Assembly (NCBI RefSeq): GCF_037975245.1
Contig: NC_092572.1
Span: 26,640,989-26,704,988 of the forward strand
Length of the DNA stretch: 64,000 bases
Reading direction: 5' to 3'
Origin: Apostichopus japonicus
Taxonomy: Eukaryota; Echinodermata; Holothuroidea; Aspidochirotida; Stichopodidae
Shown: positions 23,852 to 33,368 of the stretch, in pieces
Position numbering within the stretch: the first letter of the stretch is position 1
Layout of the letters: each line of letters starts with the position of its first letter
Program-made: the position numbers and the translations under genes
Notes under the pieces: generated by a model
Databases searched by the model: none
Seen by the model: only the letters and a program-made list of their open reading frames with translations
What the model was told of the DNA's origin: nothing

Positions 23852-26800
23852 AAAAAAATATATATATTAAAAAAAAAAAAATGAAATAAATAAAATATAA
23901 AATAAAATAAAATCAAACAAAATCAAATTAAATAATATAAAATAATAAATAAAAAACAAAACTCATTCCACATGTAATTTGCTGAAAGTGTTTCCTTATG
24001 GTCTTACTGAGAGGCAAGGTACAACTTCAGCTTTCCTTGTCGTCATGGTGGTTCATTATCCATGGCGCATACACAGACATCCCACAGAAGGTAAAACAAA
24101 TACTACACATCAACATGTGCGCACCTTAACATCAAATTCACAGGTGGAGAGAAAGCAGCATGTGAACATTTTAAACCAAAAATTTCTTTGATAATGTAAT
24201 TCAATATTTCTGTACAAAATAATCCGAAAAGAATAACAATTTCGTGAGGTATTTTTTTTTGGGTGTTATTAATAGCAAATATCAGAACACCCTTAAATTA
24301 TTGCTCTTTGACTAGGTCATAAAGACATGCCCTATTTGGATTTTAGTGGATGTTGTATTGACATACGTATCGTCACATACTGTACGAGATCCACATTCCT
24401 TTACTCATGTATACTCAGTTCACGCTCCTCTCTCCCCCCTGCACCCCCTCCTTGGTAGCCCCCATACTAACCTCTGCTAGTGAGTCCTGCACTCCTCTAA
24501 ACTCTTGCAAGTGATGTTCCAGCTGGTTGTTGATATATTTTTCCCGGCTCGATATCTTCTCTAAGGTCCGACTTATCTCCTTGTGGAGTTTGTCCAGGTG
24601 ACCCTGACAGAAGGAATCAAAGTACAACTTGTAAATAATTTTTTCATCTGACCGAAATCTTTCTATCGATGGCTTTTAACACCGGTAACAAGCATATTAA
24701 AATTAGCAAGGGTAGAGTACACAGTGAGTCACAAACCCCTAGCCTATCCCCCACCTAACCCACGCCCCATCCTATCCTCCCCTCACAATATTCTCCCCTG
24801 CTTCACGTAATCTTCACTTTCCCAGCTCAATTCTACCCAACCCAATCCTGCCCTTCAAGATAAGACCTCATTCTCAACAATGATGTCATAGGAAATGAAA
24901 ATGAACTGATATCTTTGCCATAGCAACCAACACCACTCTCCAGGTAAAGGAATTTGAGCCATTACGATCGAAATGAAAAACAAATCAAAAACTTTCCAAT
25001 GTAAAAGTACACTGTATGATAGCCTACATAAAAAACTACCTTGTAGCAGTGTGTAACTTTAGCCCCGGTAGAAAGCTCTTTGAAGAGAAAAAGTGAAGGC
25101 TTGTTTTTGGTGATGTTAATAAAGAGGCATCGCTTATCCCTTTAAATACCTGACAATCATACAACCAACAATATAAGTGTAGGATAGAGGCAAAAGAGGG
25201 AGGGGGGGGTGGGTTAGGAGTAGATGGGAGGGGGGAGGAAGGAAATAACCTTGATATAATACATCAACTCTCTGCATTACGTTACGACTGCTAAGGCTAC
25301 ACCTGGTCAACTCTAGCGGGATCAAGACTGTACGATCGAAAACTTTGATCGATTATTATCTTTAACGTATAGTCTACCTTTGTTTCTGAGAGGGCGCTCT
25401 TGATTCCATCTCTGTGCTGGTGCATCTGGTCTACGTGCGTCCTCCAATCTTTGTTATCCGTCCTGATGTGTACTTTCAGAGACGGCGTCACTCTCTCCAC
25501 CTCCAGCTTCCACTGGTTGGCGTCCGTCTTGGACAGCATGATCTCTTCTGGTCTGGAGTTATCGTTGGACTCCTTAAGAAATAGACAAGATTTGTTTCTT
25601 TGAGGGGGTTGTTACTACAACAAGCCATTTTTGTCTTTCGCTATTTTATTTATTTTCTTTGATATGTTGATTGGTTAATAACAAAATAAAAATAAAATAA
25701 AACTGTTATCAAACTGCTTATCCACTAAAGAGCCTTTGTAAGAGAATGTGTAAAAGTAAGTTAGTTAATAACAAGAATTATTTGTACTCACCCCAAAGAA
25801 ATATTGGTGGTACAAAAAGAATTATTTGTACTCACCACAAAGAAATAGAGGGCAACTCCATATACGACACAAAAATACAATATACATTCCAACTGTTTCA
25901 ATCATCAGTACCATGCCTTGTGATGAGGAGAATTGGACATTTATAGGAGAAATCCTTTTATGAATTGCTTGGGGTGGGGGGGGGGACAGGGCGAGGAATG
26001 GGGGATATAAGGGGAAGACGAATAAGGTTCCCATTCAGCATGGTCATGCTATACTGTACTTGATACAAAGTAGCTCCACAAATACACCACACCTAATTTT
26101 CTATTTTGGAACTATACTCCTGAAAGGGTGGTTTTGCAAGAGATGGGGCTGTCCCAACCCCCCCACTCCCCACATTCCCCGAGGGAAGTCAACTTCCCTT
26201 TTCTCTGATTTGTTCTAATTTACTTTTTATTGTTTCCATTCTGAATAAATTTCTGGTCTACTTTTACACCTCAGATTTTCCCCATACTATTATTCTGCTT
26301 CATATCCCTTCCCCCCAACCTGCAGGAGATTCGCACAGCTCCATCAGGCTTGTCCACCCCACCCCCCTCCCCCTTCCCACATCACAGATTTTCTGGAACC
26401 GGTGTATCTTCATTGTTAACATTTCTTTTAAATGATTCAAGCTCAATAAACTTTAGTGTCAATTACAGTGGCTGCAGTCAGCAATAATAATATTAATAAT
26501 TAATAATTATCAGTTCTTATATATCGCAACTTACAATAAAGTCTCGCCGCGCTGTACTTAACCCTGGTCATTGGTAACTTGTCACACCTACACACCAAAG
26601 TGTGCACAATTCAAACAATCTCTCCTGGGGTACCACAGTGCACCACAGCCACGTGTCCCCTGGGGGACTTCCCATAGGGTGCAGCCACAAACCAGCGCAC
26701 GCAACTATATTTACAAGTCACCTCGCAAGTCCCAATTTATACACCTGGGTGAAGAGGTCTCTCTCCTTGCAGTGAGTGCAGGTTACTGTGGTCCCAATGT

Positions 26801-29800
26801 AAAATTTTTGCCATAAAACACACAAACATATTAATTTTTTAGGGTATTACCTTCTTGTTTTGTAGATTTCCGAGCCCCTCCAGGTCCATGAAGCTCTCCT
26901 CCTCGTCAATGTCGTCTTCCTCCTGGGGGAGGATGGATAGAGACGGTTTGAGAAGACTGAATCACAAAACTAATGGACTGTCAAAATTTGTATTAAATTA
27001 CCATCGCTTGTGGCAATTATGACTTTACAAAGAACAGTTTGATCGAAGCAAGATTGTACTGTGCGAGAAATTAATACAAGACATTTCTCTGTCTGGGTAC
27101 AACAACTACGACATCACTCCTGTTTGCTTTAAGTTGATTCATGATACAAAACTGTTTATTACAATTTTCAATAATCAAAATTGGTGTCATGTTTATAGAA
27201 GCACACTAACATATTTGCTTTTATGTTTTTCTTTGAATTATAACTACAATTTTTGTCAAAAAAATGGGGATGCAACTCAGTATGAATCCACAACCACTTA
27301 GTTAAACCAGAATGAAAACATTAAATGGTACCTTGCTGCTGTCAATTAGTTCCATTCATAGGGAAATTTCTAAGAAAGCCCTATTATCGTGCATACAAAC
27401 TTTTCATACCGAAATATTGCTAAGCCCGCCGCCTCATAAATATGCATGATATCAACTGCAACACACATAAGTGTGTGCAGACTATCTACCAATATCATCA
27501 TACCAAGTTTGACGAAATTCCAACTAATAGTAGCCAAGTTATTACAATTTGGAGTTTTTCACGTTTGTCCCCGTGACCTCATTAATATTTATGATATGAG
27601 CACCAAAATCAATAGGGTTAATCAAGTCACTATGGGCCACTCACCCACTAAGTATGGTAATGATCGGTCATTCCCTTGTTGAGTTATCGTACATACAAGC
27701 TAAAGCATCACATACACACACACACACACACACACAGGAGGGTTAGAATGTGTTGTCTCATCTTTCATCAGTCAAAAATAAATTTTCCCCGGGACTATCC
27801 TTCTAATTACCGATCAACACACTCACCATAGATTGCTCGGCTTGATTCATCACATCAAGGTATCTATTGAATTCTCCTTACAATAACTGGTTTCTGGTTC
27901 ACCTGAAGAACTTGTGCAATATTCGGCAAACACTCGACGTAACATTTTGCAATTGACATGAAGACTAACTTGAGATGGGGGGGGGGGCTGATATACTGCT
28001 AAAAATCTGTGTTGGTCCATCTATCTAGCTTTTGCCCTCTTTTACTTAATAGTTTTTATTTCCGTTTCGGTCTGTCTCTGAAGTAACATCCTGCTATGAT
28101 GGAAAGGGCAGGCCATCTGAAGATGATACTAGTACTAGTTTGGAAAAACTCACCACAATCTCATCTTCTACTTTCTCCAGGGTTAATTCTACATCATCTT
28201 CAATGGCCGCCTCTTCCTCCATCTCCTCCTCGGGATAAACTGGTCTAAAGTTTAAAAAAAAAAAATATTATATATACCTGTAATGTAAATGTATAGTCTA
28301 AAGAAAAAATAAAATAAAAATATAAACACACACAAATATAAAAATATCCTACTAAATATATATATATATATATATCTGTAATATAAATGTATAGTCTAAA
28401 GAAAACAAAATACATTATAAACACGCACAGATATAAAAAATATCCTACTCTATATATATCTGTAATGTGAATCTATAGTCTAAAGAAAAAAAAATACAAA
28501 TATAAACACACACATATATAAAAATATCCTACAATTTATATATATATCTGTAATGTAAATGTATAGTCTAAAGAAAAGCAAAATACAAATATAAACACAC
28601 ACATACATCCTACTATATACATATATCTGTAATGTAAATGTATAGTCTCAAGAATAAAAAAATAAAAATATAAACACACATATATAAAAAAAATATCCTA
28701 CTATTTATATATCTGTAAATGTATAGTCTCAAGAAAAAAATACATCATAAACACACACAGATATAAAAATATCCTACTATATATATATCTGTAATGTAAA
28801 TCTATACTATAAAGAGAAAATAATACATTCCCTCTTAAAGGCTTTACATCTCATGGCCCAGTGTTATCCCTAACTGGACACACTCGGTGTCACGGTCATC
28901 TTCACCTTAAGAGTCAAACCCCACCATCTGTGAGAAATTACAAGATTACTCACTTGTCCCACTTGAAACCGACTTTGACCAGGGCATCGTCGGCGAGCTT
29001 GTCGACCACGTAAATGCAGTGTTCCCCACAGCCGGGTTTCAGCTTAGCCGGAGGAAAGTCAACCGACGCTCCGATGGCCTTGACCTCCGTGATGATGTTA
29101 GAGATGGTCGCATTGGGGTCGTCGTACTAAATAGCGACACGGAACATATCGAGATGAGGAAGAAACAGATCAAAATAAAATAAATAAATTGCAAGGTAAA
29201 ACAAGAGAAAGAATACCAGCAATTTGAGAGGGTTTATGTTTTTTTACTGCATATATGTAATAGTCATAAACCTCTGCTGTTAACATTACCAAGGGTAACA
29301 GAATCTCAAACATATCCAATAATCTTGTCTGCGTTTATTTCCAAATTGTTATAACCTATCACAGCATTATTTCTTTTCCTATATTTTTCTTCCAATTTCA
29401 CGATAGTTTCGCTTTCGTATCACAGCACTTTATTTTTTAATCTTCCACATATGTTCAGACAAATATAAATAAACTAGACCCAAGTCATAGTACCCCAAAA
29501 TGTCATGTAATGATCAGGGGCACCACAGGGAAGGCAGAGCACAATCATGTAAGGATTGGGGGCACCGCAGTGAAGGCAGAGTGATTTAATGTAATGATCA
29601 GGGGCATCGCAGCCAAGGCAAAGCGAAATAATGTAATGATCACGGGGATCGCAGCAAAAGCAAAGCAAAATAATGTAATGATCAAAGGGCACTGCAGCCA
29701 AGGCAAAGCTCTCAAAGGAGAGCTTTGAAGGCGAGTTACGAAGAATGCAATACTGGAATAATTTTGATAGAAAATAACTGAGCAAACATATAGTTCAAAG

Positions 29801-30541
29801 TATCTTAGTTGATCCTAATAAACCATTCCAGACAGTGTTAACATTTCAGATTTAAAGTTGCAGGTATTTAAATAGTGCTGTTACCTCCTCGGGCATGTCA
29901 AACTTCTTCCCCGACTGGTTGATCAACCAACCGCACAAAGAGGTGAACAGAAAGAATTGTTCCCCGGGATTGGTAGGAATGGCAAAATAATGTCTGGCAA
30001 AAACAACCACAACAAAGAATGCTGGATTTAATAATAAGGTCATGTTACTTATAAGTTGTCAGTTATTGACCCAAAATAATAATAAATTGCAAGAAGTTTT
30101 AAAAAGTACTGCCCTAGAGGCCTCTGGCCCCCTAAATGATTTTTTTCAGCTGTTTAGGAAGTCATCAGAGACATTAAAATGTCCTAGTCTGGTTAACGAC
30201 TTCCAGAGAGACTGTCAAATGTTCGTTGCAATTTGACCATGGGTGAATAAGCAACATGTACTATTGAATAAAGAGACCTTCCACACTTCTAAAAGTCGTC
30301 AAGTCCCTAGGGACCTCAACGACCCAATTTAGAGGTCGTAGCTAAACCGACGGGAAGAATAATCCGAGGTATGTTACCTTGAAAGTGGTTTGAATCCCAG
30401 ATTCTTCAGGAAGTTTTCTTCATATTGTAGGAGTTTGAGTTTATCAATCAGGTCCTCCATTATGACGTAGTGCATGAACAGCTGACCGGGGCCCACCTCT
30501 CCCTCCTCCCCCACCCCTCCTCGACGACTCTCCTCACTCAT
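23132..30541 (-). CDS. IFT57: Intraflagellar transport protein 57, complete coding region
   Basis: Nine coding exons on the minus strand join in frame to give 416 residues (human 429). IFT57 is a peripheral IFT-B subunit that travels along cilia and binds IFT20 through its coiled coil. The N-terminal ~150 residues form the calponin-homology-like domain: VIMEDLIDKLKLLQYEENFL, HYFAIPTNPGEQFFLFTSL, YDDPNATISN, DFPPAKLKPGCGEH. An acidic linker (residues 150-205) follows. The C-terminal half is the coiled coil with VHIRTDNKDWRTHVDQMHQH, LEKISSREKYINNQLEHHLQ, GGVTERTRNL and EERGSSMTDGSPLVKIKQ. It ends FNGY, against a single aromatic end in human. All introns are GT/AG. The gene is convergent with RPS19 and head-to-head with POLR2H. 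Confidence 0.97.
23402..23679. other. IFT57 intron 8 with G-rich blocks
   Basis: Plus-strand G runs at 23459-23470 and 23519-23530 are the only notable features of this short intron. Confidence 0.4.
23680..23809 (-). CDS. IFT57: IFT57 exon 8
   Basis: The exon has 130 nt, with an acceptor ctctgacag and a GTAAGT donor from 23679. It encodes residues 313-355 and one base of 356: EQYRQASGGVTERTRNLAEI, then SEDLERVKQEMEERGSSMTD. Confidence 0.93.
23822..23960. repeat. AT-rich simple repeat in IFT57 intron
   Basis: TATA dinucleotide tracts run into A-runs and AAATA/AAAAT-type repeats, almost free of G and C. Confidence 0.8.
24472..24603 (-). CDS. IFT57: IFT57 exon 7
   Basis: The exon has 132 nt (44 codons, phase 0 at both ends), an acceptor ttctgtcag and a GTTAGT donor. 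It encodes GHLDKLHKEISRTLEKISSR and then EKYINNQLEHHLQEF, a highly conserved coiled-coil part of IFT57. Confidence 0.95.
24604..25377. other. IFT57 intron 6
   Basis: The intron holds a C-rich block (24741-24790), a TTTGCCATAGCAAC word (24914-24927) close to the RFX X-box consensus, and G-rich blocks at 25197-25240. No exon was seen. Confidence 0.45.
25378..25572 (-). CDS. IFT57: IFT57 exon 6
   Basis: The exon has 195 nt (65 codons, phase 0), with an acceptor tatttcttaag and the donor GTAGAC. It encodes residues 204-268, including DANQWKLEVERVTPSLKVHI and RTDNKDWRTHVDQMHQHRDG, the most conserved IFT57 signature. Confidence 0.96.
25573..26850. other. IFT57 intron 5
   Basis: A 40-bp tandem duplication (AAGAATTATTTGTACTCACC at 25772 and 25818), C-rich and G-rich patches (25972-25985, 26157-26178, 26310-26376) and a minus-strand SINE-related sequence (26510-26815) are present. 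Confidence 0.5.
26510..26815 (-). repeat. SINE-related sequence (same body as copies at 36.6, 47.6 and 60.6 kb)
   Basis: On the minus strand it contains CTCTTCACCCAGGTGTATAA, TGGGACTTGCGAGGTGACTTG and TACCAATGACCAGGG, matching the body of the tRNA-derived SINE copies elsewhere in the window in the same order. The tRNA-like head is not recognisable, and an unrelated 130-bp insert separates the blocks. Confidence 0.55.
26851..26922 (-). CDS. IFT57: IFT57 exon 5 (acidic linker)
   Basis: The exon has 72 nt (24 codons, phase 0), an acceptor cctcccccag and a GTAATA donor. It encodes EEDDIDEEESFMDLEGLGNL and QNKK, part of the poorly conserved acidic linker. Confidence 0.88.
26923..28153. other. IFT57 intron 4
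   Basis: An interspersed repeat relative of 201-545 occupies about 27420-27710. A (CA)n tract lies at 27713-27736, and a G10-type run near 27979-27988. No exon was seen. Confidence 0.45.
27420..27710. repeat. Diverged interspersed repeat related to 201-545
   Basis: It shares the blocks accaagtttga, cgtgacctcattaat and accaaaatcaatagggtt with the monomers near the left edge, in the same kind of order. The copy is old and the boundaries are uncertain. Confidence 0.4.
28154..28244 (-). CDS. IFT57: IFT57 exon 4
   Basis: The exon has 91 nt, an acceptor ctttag and a GTGAGT donor. It completes the lysine codon left by exon 3 and encodes PVYPEEEMEEEAAIEDDVEL and TLEKVEDEIV. Confidence 0.92.
28260..28830. 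repeat. ~80-95-bp AT-rich minisatellite, about seven copies, IFT57 intron 3
   Basis: The unit begins with CTGTAATGTAAATGTATAGT, then CTAAAGAAAA, an ATAAACACACAC block and AAATATCCTAC, then a TATA tract of variable length that leads into the next copy. About seven copies are visible, differing mainly in TATA and A-run length. Confidence 0.9.
28954..29126 (-). CDS. IFT57: IFT57 exon 3
   Basis: The exon has 173 nt, an acceptor ctatttag and a GTGAGT donor. It encodes YDDPNATISNIITEVKAIGA, then SVDFPPAKLKPGCGEHCIYV and VDKLADDALVKVGFKWD, the C-terminal part of the CH-like domain. Confidence 0.96.
29506..29715. repeat. 42-bp tandem repeat, five copies, IFT57 intron 2
   Basis: TGATCAGGGGCACCRCAG-like units recur every 42 bp (29511, 29553, 29595, 29637, 29679). 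Because 42 is a multiple of three, a minus-strand frame stays open and shows a 14-residue cysteine-containing repeat. It lies wholly within the intron. Confidence 0.9.
29885..29993 (-). CDS. IFT57: IFT57 exon 2
   Basis: The exon has 109 nt, with an acceptor gtttttgccag and a GTAACA donor. It encodes residues 55-91: RHYFAIPTNPGEQFFLFTSL and CGWLINQSGKKFDMPEE. Confidence 0.96.
30378..30541 (-). CDS. IFT57: IFT57 exon 1 (start codon)
   Basis: The exon has 164 coding nt and a GTAACA donor from 30377. The ATG at 30541-30539 opens MSEESRRGGVGEEGEVGPGQ, which then runs into LFMHYVIMEDLIDKLKLLQY. A second ATG within the LFMHYVIMED block is closer to the conserved start but leaves less of the protein. 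A possible acceptor (ctctgtatag) upstream of the ATG suggests a further non-coding exon. Confidence 0.9.
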
Positions 30542-33295
30542 CTTTCCCGAACGAGTCGAATCTGATGCTAACTACCCTCGGGATACTATACAGAGAGGAA
30601 GAGAGGAAAATAAAACAAAAATAAACAATACAATTTTAGATAACATCGATATAAATATTTTTGATATATGTCAAAAGTCGTCAGTATTAGCCTAAAAATG
30701 TGCTAGAATGCCACAAAATGGTCACTAATGCCTCCAAATTCTGACTACTTCAACAACTATCAGCCACTTAGCACCATGGGGCTCTCACTGAAATATTATC
30801 CTCGTCTAATCTCACACTCCTGAATGTCTCTCTTTATGATTTGAGAAGTACTTTTTAGAAAAAGTGAGCAAATTTGAGCTTGCTAAACTTTATGGCCAAT
30901 ACTGGTGGTGACCTTATAAAGGTGAATATATGCAATGTTTCCTGAAAGTACAGTATGTTATATATGCTTGGGTTAAAAAATTGGCTCCAACTTTTGACAG
31001 AATTTGAACGAAGCAAGAAAGGAGAAATGATATTTAGGCAGTAGAGAAGAGAACCAAACCACTAGTCCTTTTTTCAGTCAAGTTACTAACAATGAATTTA
31101 ATTGCAAGGGGAGTTTAAAAAGCTCTGAATTGTCTTCAAAAATTTACCAAAAATGAATGCAGAAACTTGAAAGATGACCTAACATACCTGTAAGCACTTT
31201 GCAAGATTTTTTTGATCATCATATATATCGTAACTTATGAACAAAAATGTTTCTCTTTATTGTATGGATTTGTAATATATATATATTCAAATGATGGCAT
31301 TGATGGAAATAAAGTAGTTACCAGAATTTTATATTTTCAGATTGCTATCAAACTTTCTGGATGAGGTAGCTCAATGGAAGAAGTTGTAACTGGAGACTTT
31401 TTCACTTTATCAGTTTCTGGTCATCCCACATCAAAACTCATCTGTAAATTGTCAAAGGTGATACCCTTAGTTACTTGGTCAGTATATCTGGCCTCTGATA
31501 ATTTGGAAGAAGGCTACTAGATACTTGTTCACTAACTTTATGTTGAACTTGTAGGGTAATCATGCCAGGGGGACATTGGTTGTTCCATGAGAAAATTCAT
31601 GTGAAGGTATTGGTTCAGATATTTTAGCATTTAAACATTGCTAGAAATTTCCAAAAAAAATGTTGCTAGTCTCTGATCTTTGAATTTATGCTCCGCCATT
31701 TGTGGATGTTAAAATAGACCATTAATTCTCTCAGTGCTAGTAGGCTAACTTAGTAACAGCTTGTTAATATTTTGAGCATGGGTGACCATTATTTGAATTA
31801 CTGGCATATTTGAGCACAATGCTGCCCTGTACTGACCTGCCAGTCAAAAGATTTTTTCCCATTCTCTTTAGCTTGAATTAAATTGAATCAAGTGTTAGGA
31901 AACCTCACTGAATAACTTATTTGAAACCTTATCCATGTATGCTGTTACTTAGGATAGGCTTCACTAGTACTGGGGCCATGTTACAAATACAACTTACATT
32001 AATGCCTTCTGTTTAGTAGCATTGCTTAGGCATTACAAGTAACAGTTTCGTGTTTAACATCACAGAAACGGGTTGCCAAGATCTGGTAAGAAAACTTACA
32101 GGGCAGAAGGGTTTGCACTAGCTTTGAATTTTTGAAATTTCCTTCCTCAACAGTTTTTTGGTAGGGATTTTAGAAGTTTGGTCAAGAATTGTATTCAACA
32201 TGTTTTTTGTAAGATGCTGGAGTTTTCATAAAATTCCAAGTACATGACAAAAAGGAAGAAAAAAAAAAATTAACAATTGACAATAGTCTAGTTTGCTTGT
32301 TGTATTATTATCAAACACTTTACTCTATTTCAGACACAGTAATCGGTAACAATAGAATAATCTCATAAATCTAAACAAAAAGTGAGACTTATCAGGACTG
32401 AAATATGTGTAACTATGTACAACACTTTTCTAGCACATGTTATTTCTGCATATTTGTATGGACTAGTTTAGGTTATTGTTGCTGGTACTGGAATATATTG
32501 CCTAGTGGAGGCCGTAATTTGACAGTAACTGTCCGGGAAGTTCCCAGTGAATGTGCGCGACCATCCTGCACTATTACAAATTTTACGCAGGATTATGAGG
32601 GATGGATGTACAATTCGCCCAGCAGATGCAAACCCTGCAGGCAGTCCGTATGAAAGTCTTGAATTGAAGAGGTAAGCATCTGTTGGTATAGGCTAGCTAC
32701 CTAGGCTAGGTCTACTTAAAGTTAATATTCTAAAAAATACTGCAAAACAATTGATTTTCCGATCAGTTAGAAAAATAATTACGAATGACCTAGGCTAAGT
32801 CAGGAATTTCCAAAACGTAGAATTCGTATGGCGTATTCGAATTTGTGCGCTAACTTTCGTAATATTTGTCTAGCACCCACTTTACTGAGGTAGCATAGGC
32901 TAGGGTCTATCCTAAGTATTACCTTAGATTATCCTAGGCTAGGCCTTTCAGCAGACTACGCTTTCGGAAATTTAATCACAACAAAACCAGAACTAGGCCT
33001 GACTTGTCATGACGGCATGATTTGTAAAGGTTCCAAATTAAGCCCAGTGTTGAGTAAATTTGTGTTTCTTGTAATATTTACCGTTTTTAGTACCGAAAAA
33101 CATTAGTTTTGCAATCGGAAAAGAAAAGTCAATAGGCTTAGAAGCGTCTCGTCGTCAAGGTAGAAAGTATGTGATATTGAAAAATGAGAGGGCGCCATTG
33201 ACAAAAGGCGAACAACAACAACATGTGTAACATTTTGCTGAATGCTACCCTACAGTTGTGGTCCTTTCAAGTGAACGTAACCCTATTTCGCGACA
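30542..33295. other. Head-to-head intergenic region IFT57 / POLR2H
   Basis: The 2.75-kb spacer is AT-rich on the IFT57 side. At 32690-33000 it has dense CCTAGGCTAGG and TAGGCCT words. CpG is more frequent at about 32820-33295, the likely POLR2H promoter. No TATA box stands out there. No coding exon was recognised. Confidence 0.5.
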
Positions 33296-33368
33296 ATGTC
33301 TGGAGTGTTGTTTGAGGATATTTTCGATTGCAAAGACAAAGATCCTGATGGCAAGAAGTTTGACCGAG
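33296..33368 (+). CDS. POLR2H: POLR2H coding exon 1
   Basis: The exon has 73 coding nt from ATG (context CGACAATGTC) to the GTAAAA donor at 33369, ending in phase 1. A GGCGCCATCTTC block at 33461-33472 in the intron just downstream reads GAAGATGGCGCC on the minus strand, close to the YY1 consensus often found just downstream of housekeeping start sites. Confidence 0.94.
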
